A DNA stretch of 5,313 nucleotides, taken from the NCBI GenBank assembly GCA_030425615.1, contig JAUIAI010000254.1, positions 1 to 5,313 of the forward strand, in the 5' to 3' direction. Below are positions 1 through 5,166 of the stretch, in pieces; positions within the stretch are counted from its first letter, which is position 1, and every line of letters starts with the position of its first letter. Position numbers and translations under genes: made by a program. The stretch is from Gammaproteobacteria bacterium. GTDB lineage: Bacteria; Pseudomonadota; Gammaproteobacteria; Burkholderiales; Burkholderiaceae_E. The notes below the pieces were generated by a model. That model saw nothing but the letters and a program-made list of their open reading frames with translations, was not told where the DNA came from and ran no database searches.

Positions 1-665
1 AGCCACGCGATGCCGATGGAGATGCGCATGCCCGTGAGGATCGTGGGCGCGGCCGCCGGCAGGATCACGGTGAACGCAGTGCGCCAGTTGGAGACCTCGA
101 GCGTGCGGGCCACGTTCAGCCACTCACGGCGCACGCCCGCCACGCCGAACGCCGTGTTGATCAGCATCGGCCAGATCGAGCAGATGAAGATCACGAAGAT
201 GGCCGAGGCGCCCGAGTCCTTGATGGTGTAGAGCGCGAGCGGCATCCAGGCCAGCGGCGACACGGGCTTGAGCATCTGCACGAACGGATCGAACGCGCGA
301 TGCAGCAGCGGGAACATGCCGATCAGAAAGCCCAGCGGAATGGCCACGAGGGCGGCCAGCCCGAATCCGGTGAGCACGCGGTACAGCGACCAGCCCAGCT
401 GGATGCCGATGCCCTTGTCATTCGGGCCCGCGTCGTAGAACGGGTCGGCGAAGTGCTCGAAGATCGCCCCGCCGACGTCCAGCGGTGACGGCAGGGCCGA
501 CTCGCCCTTGGCCTGCGCGCCCATGAGTGCGGCGTACTCGGGATCCATGTTCGCGGCCGGGCCCTGGTCGGCCATGACATAGAGTTGCCAGACGGCGACG
601 ACGACGAGCAGGATCAGCGCGGAGAGCGCCAGTGAGCGCCAGCGGGTCGGCGGGGTGGAAGTCAT
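1..665 (-). CDS. nrtB: Nitrate-type ABC transporter permease (NtrB/NrtB family), C-terminus cut by window edge
   Basis: This is the inner-membrane permease of an ABC importer for nitrate or a related anion; 221 residues are visible and the frame runs open off the left edge. A first membrane segment lies near residues 11-30, followed by a periplasmic stretch to about 88. The transporter core then begins at GWSLYRVLTGF, with hydrophobic segments near 100-118 and 153-173. A typical cytoplasmic coupling (EAA-type) loop follows at about 181-208, with the pattern EWLNVARTLEVSNW then ILPAAAPTI, where the ATPase docks. The start ATG at 665 has an SD core (GGAG) five bases upstream. It lies 107 bases downstream of the binding-protein gene on the same strand, so the two are probably co-transcribed, with the ATPase gene expected beyond the left edge. 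Family assignment is firm; whether the substrate is nitrate, nitrite, cyanate or bicarbonate cannot be read from this part. Confidence 0.9.
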   Translation of the reverse strand, partial: MTSTPPTRWRSLALSALILLVVVAVWQLYVMADQGPAANMDPEYAALMGAQAKGESALPSPLDVGGAIFEHFADPFYDAGPNDKGIGIQLGWSLYRVLTGFGLAALVAIPLGFLIGMFPLLHRAFDPFVQMLKPVSPLAWMPLALYTIKDSGASAIFVIFICSIWPMLINTAFGVAGVRREWLNVARTLEVSNWRTAFTVILPAAAPTILTGMRISIGIAW

Positions 666-670
666 CGGGA

Positions 671-674
671 CTCC
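671..674 (-). promoter_or_regulatory. Ribosome binding site of the permease gene
   Basis: GGAG on the minus strand, five bases before the ATG at 665. It supports this start and shows that the permease is translated from its own site rather than by coupling to nrtA, which stops 107 bases upstream. Confidence 0.6.
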
Positions 675-748
675 GAAAGTTCTGGGCGGCGGTTCGGCCG
701 GATTCGACCGCACCGGCGGCGGCACGCCGACACCCGGAGGCGGCGGCG

Positions 749-761
749 GCCGGAGGCCGGC
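749..761 (-). other. Small GC stem-loop in the nrtA-nrtB gap
   Basis: A perfect 5-bp inverted repeat, GCCGG-CCT-CCGGC on the minus strand, begins about 11 bases after the nrtA stop codon. There is no T-run after it, so it is not a convincing intrinsic terminator. A stem at this place could protect the 3' end of the binding-protein message from exonucleases and so raise its level relative to the permease, as seen in other ABC importer operons; that role is inferred. The surrounding 107-base gap is very GC-rich, so a short stem by chance is quite possible. Confidence 0.25.
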
Positions 762-772
762 GGGTCACGGGC

Positions 773-2143
773 TCAGGAGCGGCTGATGGCGAAGCTCTTG
801 ACGTAGGCCTCGGGCTCGGCGGGATCGAAGGTCTTGCCCATCAGCACGTAGGTGCGCTTCTTCTCCTCCGGCGGCGTCATGCCCATGGACTTCATGACGT
901 CCTTGGCATCGGTGGCCAGGTAGACCTGCTGCGCCAGCGCCTGGTAGTCGACGTCGCCCTTCAGATAGCCCCAGCGCTTCATCTGCGTGAGGATCCAGAT
1001 GGCGAACTCGTGGTACGGGAAGGCGTCGAAGTCGATTCGGTCGGGCACCTTCTGCACCTTGCCGAGGCCGTCCGCGAAGGTGCCCGTGAGCACCTGTTCG
1101 ACCACGGTGGTGGGCTGGTTCAGGTAGTTTTTCGGCGAGATCGCGGCCGCGATCTCCTTGCGGTTGCCCGGCTCGGACGAATAGGCGGTGGCACTGATGA
1201 TCGACTTGAACAACGCCAGGAAGGTGTTCGGCATTTCGTCGACGAACTTCTGGCTGGCGGCGAACGCGCAGCAGGGGTGCCCGTCCCAGATCTCTTTCGT
1301 GAGCAGGTGGATGAAACCCACGCCGTCGTAGACCGCGCGCTGGTTGAACGGATCGGGCGAGAGATAGCCGTCGATGTTGCCGGCGCTCAGGTTGGCCACC
1401 ATCTCCGGCGGCGGCACCACCCGGATCTGGATGTCCTGGTCCGGATCGATGCCGTGCTCGGCCACGTAGTAGCGCAGCAGGAAGTTGTGCATCGAGTATT
1501 CGAACGGCACGCCGAACTTGAAGCCCTTCCACTGCTTCGGGTCGCGCTTGTCCTTGTGTTTCATGGCCAGCGTGATGGCCTGGCCGTTGATGTTCTCGAC
1601 GGCGGGCATCGTCCAGGGCGTGGCCGTGGAGCCGGCGCCGGCGGTGATCGCCAGCGGCATCGGCGTGAGCATGTGCGCGGCGTCGTACTCGCCGGAGAGC
1701 GACTTGTCGCGCGCCACGGCCCAGCCAGCGGTCTTGATGACCTTGGCGTTCAGGCCGAACTTGGCATAAAAGCCCATCGGCTCGGCCATGATGATCGGCG
1801 TGGCGCAGGTGATGGGCACGAAACCGATGTTCAGATCGGTCTTCTCGAGCGGGCCCTTGGCGTCGATGACCGCCGCCTTGACCTTGTCCATGGGAATGAA
1901 CTGCGCCACCGCCGCGGCGGCCGTGGCCGAGCCCACCTGGCGCAGGAACCGCCGCCTGCGGGCATCCGACCCGAACAACCCGATCGCGACCGCCTGTTCG
2001 ACAGCGTTGGCGAGCAGATCGTCTTCGCCCCGGCCGCGCAGGTTGGCGGACGCCGCGTCGTGCTCGGCTTGCGAGGCGTGCCGGCCGCAGGCGCAGCGCC
2101 AGAGGCTGGCTTCGGGGTCGTACGGATTCGTGAACAGGCCCAT
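773..2143 (-). CDS. nrtA: CmpA/NrtA-family ABC transporter substrate-binding protein with Tat-like signal
   Basis: A 456-residue periplasmic binding protein that captures nitrate or a related anion and delivers it to the adjacent permease. The NrtA/CmpA-type binding domain runs from about residue 101 (KTDLNIGFVPITCATPI) to the end. It includes AGWAVARDKSLSGEYDAAHM near 139-158, NGQAITL at 186-192, EYSMHNFLLRYYVAEHGID at 215-233 and SPDPFNQRAV at 262-271. By analogy with NrtA, W141, Q188 and H219 are candidates for anion contacts; I did not align them. A twin-arginine motif, RRRRFLRQ at 62-69, is followed by an alanine-rich hydrophobic stretch, suggesting folded export by Tat. Unusually, about 60 residues precede the twin arginine, and they carry a C-x-C-G-x-H motif (C17, C19, H22, then H28). 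Start: ATG at 2143 has AGAGG seven bases upstream. The frame extends to a GTG at 2293, but that has no binding site and lies upstream of the predicted promoter. Nitrate and bicarbonate specificity cannot be separated by eye. Confidence 0.92.
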   Translation of the reverse strand: MGLFTNPYDPEASLWRCACGRHASQAEHDAASANLRGRGEDDLLANAVEQAVAIGLFGSDARRRRFLRQVGSATAAAAVAQFIPMDKVKAAVIDAKGPLEKTDLNIGFVPITCATPIIMAEPMGFYAKFGLNAKVIKTAGWAVARDKSLSGEYDAAHMLTPMPLAITAGAGSTATPWTMPAVENINGQAITLAMKHKDKRDPKQWKGFKFGVPFEYSMHNFLLRYYVAEHGIDPDQDIQIRVVPPPEMVANLSAGNIDGYLSPDPFNQRAVYDGVGFIHLLTKEIWDGHPCCAFAASQKFVDEMPNTFLALFKSIISATAYSSEPGNRKEIAAAISPKNYLNQPTTVVEQVLTGTFADGLGKVQKVPDRIDFDAFPYHEFAIWILTQMKRWGYLKGDVDYQALAQQVYLATDAKDVMKSMGMTPPEEKKRTYVLMGKTFDPAEPEAYVKSFAISRS

Positions 2144-2150
2144 GGGGTTT

Positions 2151-2155
2151 CCTCT
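2151..2155 (-). promoter_or_regulatory. Ribosome binding site deciding the nrtA start
   Basis: AGAGG on the minus strand, seven bases before the ATG at 2143. The same frame remains open upstream to 2293, so this site is the main reason for choosing the shorter protein that begins MGLFTNPYDPE. Confidence 0.65.
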
Positions 2156-2191
2156 CGTTGATTTGGCGGGAAGGCGGATGACCCACTTCTC

Positions 2192-2209
2192 TATCAAGCC
2201 TCGTGCCAG
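2192..2209 (-). promoter_or_regulatory. Sigma-54 (RpoN) promoter for nrtA
   Basis: On the minus strand the sequence reads C-TGGCACG-AGGC-TTGAT-A. The sigma-54 consensus is TGGCACG-N4-TTGC(A/T), so the -24 half is perfect, the spacing is exact, and the only deviation is A for C at -12. The predicted transcription start is near 2182, leaving a leader of about 39 bases before the nrtA ATG. Sigma-54 control by a nitrogen regulator is well known for nitrate-assimilation transporters in proteobacteria, which fits this gene. The -12 mismatch affects a well conserved position and could weaken the promoter. Confidence 0.6.
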
Positions 2210-2210
2210 A

Positions 2211-2239
2211 TCGACAGGTTTCAAATTCCCCTTTTTATT
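2211..2239 (+). promoter_or_regulatory. Possible rightward sigma-70-like promoter
   Basis: TCGACA at 2211-2216 and TTTATT at 2234-2239 are separated by 17 bases, giving five of six and four of six matches to the -35 and -10 hexamers. It points toward the pentapeptide gene but would give a leader of nearly 390 bases, and AT-rich stretches produce such matches by chance. I found no better rightward promoter closer to 2638. Confidence 0.2.
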
Positions 2240-2251
2240 CAGTGCCCTACA

Positions 2252-2267
2252 GGATCTCTCACGATCC
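2252..2267. promoter_or_regulatory. Inverted repeat, promoter-proximal activator-site candidate
   Basis: GGATC-N6-GATCC, a perfect 5-bp inverted repeat with a 6-base spacer. Its centre is about 77 bases upstream of the predicted nrtA transcription start and exactly 20 bases from the centre of the next inverted repeat, which has the same spacer length. The position suits binding of a sigma-54 enhancer-binding activator. It does not resemble the usual NtrC site (TGCACC-N5-GGTGCA). Confidence 0.35.
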
Positions 2268-2269
2268 GG

Positions 2270-2289
2270 GATTACGAACGCACGTAATC
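2270..2289. promoter_or_regulatory. Inverted repeat, promoter-distal activator or operator candidate
   Basis: GATTACG-N6-CGTAATC, a perfect 7-bp inverted repeat with a 6-base spacer, centred about 97 bases upstream of the predicted nrtA start. A dimeric regulator is the natural reader of such a site. It lies in the AT-rich island between divergent genes, so it might act on either. I cannot match it to a named regulator. Confidence 0.45.
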
Positions 2290-2373
2290 GCACTATTCAG
2301 GTTCGTGAATTACTCAATTTCGTGCGCCCCGGAACGGACGGCCGCCCGGGGCGACCGGCGGGGCGTGCGGCCC

Positions 2374-2407
2374 GATGAACGGTCGGCGCCCGGACGAACG
2401 GTCGACG
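2374..2407. repeat. Two-copy imperfect direct repeat GAYGAACGGTCGRCG
   Basis: The 15-base unit occurs at 2374-2388 and 2393-2407 with two differences, 19 bases apart start to start. A shorter related GAACGG occurs again at 2332. It lies in non-coding sequence upstream of the pentapeptide gene. It could be a tandem protein-binding site or a remnant duplication; no function can be assigned. Confidence 0.4.
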
Positions 2408-2439
2408 GGACGGGCACGCGGCTTGCGCTGCGCGCAGTC

Positions 2440-2463
2440 GGTGGCAACACCGCATTGCCAACC
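2440..2463 (+). other. Hairpin upstream of the pentapeptide gene
   Basis: TGGCAA (2442-2447) and TTGCCA (2455-2460) form a perfect 6-bp inverted repeat around a 7-base loop. With one bulged base the stem extends to GGTGGCAA/TTGCC-ACC. It is followed by TGTTTTC, a weak T-rich stretch. It could be an operator, a leader-RNA structure or a poor terminator. No gene on the plus strand precedes it, so an attenuator or operator is more sensible than a plain terminator. Confidence 0.3.
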
Positions 2464-2486
2464 TGTTTTCGACCAGGAGCGCACCC

Positions 2487-2804
2487 ATGCGCAAGGAGAC
2501 GATCTTTCGCGTGATCGCGATCAGTGTGAGAGGCGGCCTTTTCACCCCGGGGGTCTCCCCGACCCACGAAGGCTGGACCCGCGTTCTCACCGATAACGAT
2601 TCGCGCCCCGCTTCACCCGATGCCAAGGAGAACGTCAATGGCCACCCACAAACTCGCCCGACACCTTTCGTACCGGACGACTTCGATCCTCGCCGTGGCC
2701 GTGATCGGGCTCGCGGCCGCGCCGTCGAGCTCAGCGCCGAATCAATCGGTGCAGGGACGGATCGACAGTGCGCCTGTGGATGCGCCGAAGCCCGCGACGG
2801 GTAA
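2487..2804 (+). CDS. Doubtful small ORF overlapping the pentapeptide gene start
   Basis: A 105-codon frame opens with ATG at 2487, preceded by AGGAG at a seven-base spacing, which is as good as the binding sites of the real genes here. Its first 50 codons have about 80 percent G or C at the third position. The first residues are MRKETIFRVIAISVRGG, with no family I recognise. From 2638 onward it overlaps the pentapeptide gene in another frame, and there its sequence is an arginine-rich shadow. It may be a leader ORF coupled to the downstream gene, the truncated 5' end of a lost gene, or chance. I lean toward not a functional protein. Confidence 0.18.
   Translation: MRKETIFRVIAISVRGGLFTPGVSPTHEGWTRVLTDNDSRPASPDAKENVNGHPQTRPTPFVPDDFDPRRGRDRARGRAVELSAESIGAGTDRQCACGCAEARDG
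2625..2630 (+). promoter_or_regulatory. Ribosome binding site deciding the pentapeptide gene start
   Basis: A full AAGGAG lies seven bases before the ATG at 2638. An in-frame ATG at 2620 lies upstream of this site and would add only six residues that spoil the signal peptide start, so 2638 is preferred. Confidence 0.75.
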
Positions 2805-3435
2805 GCGGGCCGAAGAACCCTGGGTGGCGGGTGAACCGCGCCGCGTGGGCGAGTGCATGGTCCAGCCAGGCACCATCTGCACCGACGCCATGCTGGCCGA
2901 CGCGGACCTGCGTCGCGCGCCGCTGTCGCTCAGCCAGCTCTCACGGTCCAATCTGAGTGGCGCGAATCTCGAGTCGGTCGATTTCCGCGGCGCGAACCTC
3001 AAGCGCGCGAAGCTCAACGGCGCGCGCGCGCCGGGCGGCCGTTTCACCGAGGCCGATCTCCAACTGGCGGAGGCGCGCGATGCCATGCTGGTCGAGGCCA
3101 CGCTCGAGAACGCCAAGATGAACGACTCCAAGCTCGCCGGTGTGGACCTGAGCCGCGCCACGCTGAACGGTGCGTCCTTGCGCAACGCCGAGGTCACGGA
3201 CGACAGCCTGGCGGACGCGAGCCTGCAGCGAGCGAACCTGCACGGCGCGGATCTGCGCCGATCGAACCTGTCCGGCGCCGATCTCACCGGAGCCGATCTG
3301 CGCATGGCGCGCCTGGAGGGCGCCGACCTGAGCGGCGCCAATCTTCAGAATGCCCGTCTGGACGGCGCCCGGTTCACGGGCGCGGTGACCACGGGATGCG
3401 AAGCCTGCCCCACGGCCGAGCCGCCGCCGAGGTAG
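2638..3435 (+). CDS. Exported pentapeptide-repeat protein with cysteine-flanked repeat helix
   Basis: A 265-residue protein of unknown role. Residues 1-33 look like a Sec signal peptide (basic start, hydrophobic core SILAVAVIGLAAA, small residues SSSA before the likely cut). A proline- and charge-rich linker follows to about 72. Residues 84-253 are 34 consecutive pentapeptides in one unbroken register, typical units being ANLSG, ADLRR and SNLSG, with Leu (sometimes Met, Phe, Ala or Val) at the central position. This predicts a right-handed square beta-helix of about eight and a half turns. C73 and C81 lie just before the helix and C254 and C257 just after it, suggesting disulfides at both caps once in the periplasm. 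The family includes DNA mimics such as Qnr and MfpA, but those are cytosolic, so that role should not be transferred. The gene stands alone on its strand and converges on a small gene 15 bases downstream. Whether it remains periplasmic is inferred from the signal peptide only. Confidence 0.88.
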   Translation: MATHKLARHLSYRTTSILAVAVIGLAAAPSSSAPNQSVQGRIDSAPVDAPKPATGKRAEEPWVAGEPRRVGECMVQPGTICTDAMLADADLRRAPLSLSQLSRSNLSGANLESVDFRGANLKRAKLNGARAPGGRFTEADLQLAEARDAMLVEATLENAKMNDSKLAGVDLSRATLNGASLRNAEVTDDSLADASLQRANLHGADLRRSNLSGADLTGADLRMARLEGADLSGANLQNARLDGARFTGAVTTGCEACPTAEPPPR

Positions 3436-3450
3436 GCTTCGCCGAAATAC

Positions 3451-3651
3451 TCAGCGCTTGCCCTGTCGTCGATCGGTGCGATGACCGGCATGCTTGACGT
3501 TCGCCTGGATGTGGCGGCGCTTGCCCACGTTCTGCATCGCCCTCCCCTCGGCAACTTCTTCCGGGTTGTCGCGCTCTTCGCCCGAGCGGGCAAGCGTGCG
3601 GCCTTTCTGCTGCTCGCGCTTCGCGCGCTCGTGAACATCGATTCGGCCCAT
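3451..3651 (-). CDS. Small, highly charged basic protein of unknown function
   Basis: A 66-residue protein starting MGRIDVHERAKREQQKGR. It contains 18 Lys/Arg, 10 Asp/Glu and 4 His, no cysteine and no hydrophobic segment, so it is soluble and cytosolic, probably helical in the first half (Glu/Arg/Gln-rich) and strongly basic in the second (GKRRHIQ to the terminal RRQGKR). Such composition suits nucleic-acid or ribosome contact, but this is inference; I recognise no family. The ATG at 3651 has AGGAG seven bases upstream, which is the main evidence that it is real. The frame can be read from an ATG at 3717, but that start has no comparable site. It lies 87 bases downstream of the cytochrome operon on the same strand and converges with the pentapeptide gene, stops being 15 bases apart with no visible terminator between. 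It could be the last, separately translated gene of the cytochrome transcript. Confidence 0.6.
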   Translation of the reverse strand: MGRIDVHERAKREQQKGRTLARSGEERDNPEEVAEGRAMQNVGKRRHIQANVKHAGHRTDRRQGKR

Positions 3652-3738
3652 CAGTCCTCTCCTGTGCAATGTCGTGGCACGGACCGCCGCGCAGGTCGGC
3701 CGCCCGCGAGCGGACATTCCGCAAGAAACGAGCCCGGC
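3652..3738 (-). other. Gap between the cytochrome operon and the small gene
   Basis: An 87-base gap. About 16 bases after the monohaem cytochrome stop, the minus strand has a short stem-loop GCGGA-ATG-TCCGC (3710-3722) without a T-run, so it is not a convincing terminator. No clear promoter hexamers are visible before the small gene. Confidence 0.25.
3659..3663 (-). promoter_or_regulatory. Ribosome binding site of the small basic protein
   Basis: AGGAG on the minus strand, seven bases before the ATG at 3651. It decides the start in favour of the 66-residue form over the 88-residue frame opening at 3717. Confidence 0.6.
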
Positions 3739-4170
3739 TCAATCGTTGTCGTCGAGCAGCGTGTGCGCGATGGCCCGGGCCTGCTCCGGACGCAGCCCCA
3801 TGTCGGGCATGGCCGTCGCGGGCGCCAGTGCCGGGGGGTTGAGCAGCCAGCGGATCAGGTTGTCAGCCGTGTTGGGCAGGCCGCCGGCGATGTACGGCCT
3901 GCCCGCCAGTCCTGCGAGCGAAGGGCCGACACGTCCGTGTGCCCCGACGACGCCGGGAATCCGGTGACAGGCGCCGCACCCGAGTGCGGCCATCAGACTT
4001 CGCCCGACCTCCGGGTCGGGCGCCGCGGCCACCCGCTCGGACAGGGTCGGCGGCGGACCGGGCAGACGCTCGGCGGCCTGCATCGGTGCGCCAAGCGCCA
4101 GACCGAAGCAGGCGCCGGCGACCCACCGCCCGAAGCCCGTGTGAGAATCACGCGGCCGGGCGGCGCTCAT
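3739..4170 (-). CDS. Monohaem class I cytochrome c, periplasmic
   Basis: A 143-residue electron carrier. Residues 15-33 form a hydrophobic export signal (WVAGACFGLALGAPMQAA) with a likely cut after A33. The haem site is CGACH at 65-69 (C65 and C68 bind the haem, H69 is the first axial ligand). It is followed by GRVGPSLAGLAGR, typical of class I cytochromes, and by AMPDMGL near 120-126, where M121 (or less likely M124) is the second axial ligand. The ATG at 4170 overlaps the stop of the dihaem cytochrome gene as ATGA and has no strong binding site of its own, so it is probably translated by coupling. A frame open upstream to 4605 is only a shadow of the dihaem gene. Its likely job is to take electrons from the dihaem protein and the GMC dehydrogenase and hand them to a terminal oxidase or another carrier. 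Confidence 0.9.
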   Translation of the reverse strand: MSAARPRDSHTGFGRWVAGACFGLALGAPMQAAERLPGPPPTLSERVAAAPDPEVGRSLMAALGCGACHRIPGVVGAHGRVGPSLAGLAGRPYIAGGLPNTADNLIRWLLNPPALAPATAMPDMGLRPEQARAIAHTLLDDND

Positions 4171-5165
4171 TGCTGCCCGTTGCCGCCCCGGGCCTCGCCG
4201 CCCGCGCCGGCACCGGACCCGGTCTGCCCGGGAAGCGTGGACTTGCCCGCTTGCCCGGGCAGGGTCGAGAGCGCCCCGCTCGCGCCGCCGTCCGCGGCGG
4301 CCCGCACCATGGAGGCCATCGACGGACGCGCACCCTCGTCCGGGCGGACCCGCTCGTAGTAGCGCGAGACCGCGCGGATGTCCTCGTCGGTCATCTTCGA
4401 AGCCACCGCGCGCATCACCGCCGCCGCATCGTTGTTCCTTTCGCCCGAGCGGAAATGCTGCAGCTGCAGGGCCAGATACTCGGCGTACTGACCGGCCAGC
4501 GGCGGCACGGACGGCGCCAGCCCTCCGCCCTGCGGGCCGTGACAGTTCACGCAGGCGGGCACTGCCCGGCCGGCGGATCCGATCGCGGCGAGACGCTGGC
4601 CCCATTGCAGGGACTCGTCGGCCACGAGGCCCGTACCCTGCGGATAGGGCGCGCTCAGCAGCGCGTAGTACTCGGAGACGTGCTCGCGCTCCGCATGGGA
4701 GAGCATTGCCGCAATGCCGCTCATGACCGGGTTCGAGCGGCGGCCGCTCGCGTAGTCCTCGAGCTGCTTGTACAGGTACCAGGCGGGCATGCCGGCCAGC
4801 CGCGGGACCACGCCGGCACCGTCGCCGGCGCCCTTGGCGCCGTGACAGGAGAAGCAGGCCATCGCCGCGCCGCCCCTGGCCGAGCCCCCCATGGCCACGA
4901 GTCGCCCCTTGGCCAGCCCCGCCTGCTCGGGCGGCTGGTCGATCGTGGCATTGAACAACCGCTGCTGCGACAGCGCGCGTGGATCCAGGGCGCGCTCCGC
5001 CATGGCCGCGCCTGCCCGGGCGCCCGCGGTCGCGGTGACGGCCTGTACGGTGGAAGCCGTCGACGCTCCCTCGCCAGCATCCTGCGCGCCCGCGGAAACG
5101 GTCAGCACAAGGGCCGAGGCGGTGACGACTGCAACGGTTGCGGCGGAATTCGTCGGTCGTCGCAT
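4167..5165 (-). CDS. Dihaem cytochrome c (c4-like), periplasmic partner of the GMC dehydrogenase
   Basis: A 332-residue exported protein with a Sec signal at 1-27 (hydrophobic TVAVVTASALVLTVSAGA, likely cut after AGA). Two class I cytochrome domains follow. The first has CFSCH at 104-108, a RLAGMPAWYLYKQLEDY helix, and M148 in NPVMSGIAAM as the probable second ligand. The second has CVNCH at 205-209, PPLAGQYAEYLALQLQHF, and M251 in the AAAVMRAVA stretch as the probable ligand. The haem motifs are 101 residues apart, as in cytochrome c4. An N-terminal extension (28-85) and a Gly/Ala/Pro-rich tail (about 280-332) with STLPGQ twice are additional to the usual fold. ATG at 5165 has GGAG seven bases upstream, inside the end of the dehydrogenase gene; the two genes are one base apart. 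It probably accepts electrons from the flavoprotein. The alternative, an unrelated c4 in front of an oxidase, is less likely given the packing. Confidence 0.92.
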   Translation of the reverse strand: MRRPTNSAATVAVVTASALVLTVSAGAQDAGEGASTASTVQAVTATAGARAGAAMAERALDPRALSQQRLFNATIDQPPEQAGLAKGRLVAMGGSARGGAAMACFSCHGAKGAGDGAGVVPRLAGMPAWYLYKQLEDYASGRRSNPVMSGIAAMLSHAEREHVSEYYALLSAPYPQGTGLVADESLQWGQRLAAIGSAGRAVPACVNCHGPQGGGLAPSVPPLAGQYAEYLALQLQHFRSGERNNDAAAVMRAVASKMTDEDIRAVSRYYERVRPDEGARPSMASMVRAAADGGASGALSTLPGQAGKSTLPGQTGSGAGAGGEARGGNGQQ

Positions 5166-5166
5166 C

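Larger units (their letters stand above)
2144..2637. other. 494-base intergenic region between divergent nrtA and the pentapeptide gene
   Basis: There is no gene here that I can support with confidence. The nrtA-proximal part (about 2210-2330) is much richer in A+T than the rest of the window and holds the sigma-54 promoter, two inverted repeats and a hexamer direct repeat (TTCGTG at 2302-2307 and 2319-2324). The part from about 2330 to 2410 is GC-rich with an imperfect 15-base direct repeat. From 2440 to 2463 there is a hairpin; 2487 begins a doubtful small reading frame; a CGGGG-GTCT-CCCCG hairpin lies at 2548-2561. The divergent genes on either side make this the control region for both. 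Confidence 0.6.

Noticed and set aside
632..2161. A 509-codon plus-strand open frame across the nrtA region
   Set aside because: It is antisense to a clearly recognisable binding protein along its whole length, its translation is rich in Arg, Gly, Val and His as expected of a GC-rich mirror frame, and no family is recognisable.
2144..2293. N-terminal extension of NrtA from a GTG at 2293
   Set aside because: There is no ribosome binding site, the stretch covers the predicted sigma-54 promoter, and the ATG at 2143 has a well-placed AGAGG.
2513..2522. GATCGCGATC palindrome as an operator
   Set aside because: It is a simple 10-base palindrome in GC-rich sequence with no second copy nearby and no matching regulator.
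2548..2561. CGGGG-GTCT-CCCCG as an intrinsic terminator
   Set aside because: There is no T-run on either side and no gene ends nearby; in GC-rich sequence such a short stem is likely by chance.
2297..2638. A 113-codon minus-strand frame in the intergenic region
   Set aside because: It has no convincing ribosome binding site or recognisable domain, and its start overlaps the ribosome binding site and start codon of the pentapeptide gene.
4171..4605. N-terminal extension of the monohaem cytochrome to 4605
   Set aside because: The extra part is an out-of-frame shadow of the dihaem gene, whereas ATG at 4170 gives a proper signal peptide and a classic ATGA overlap.
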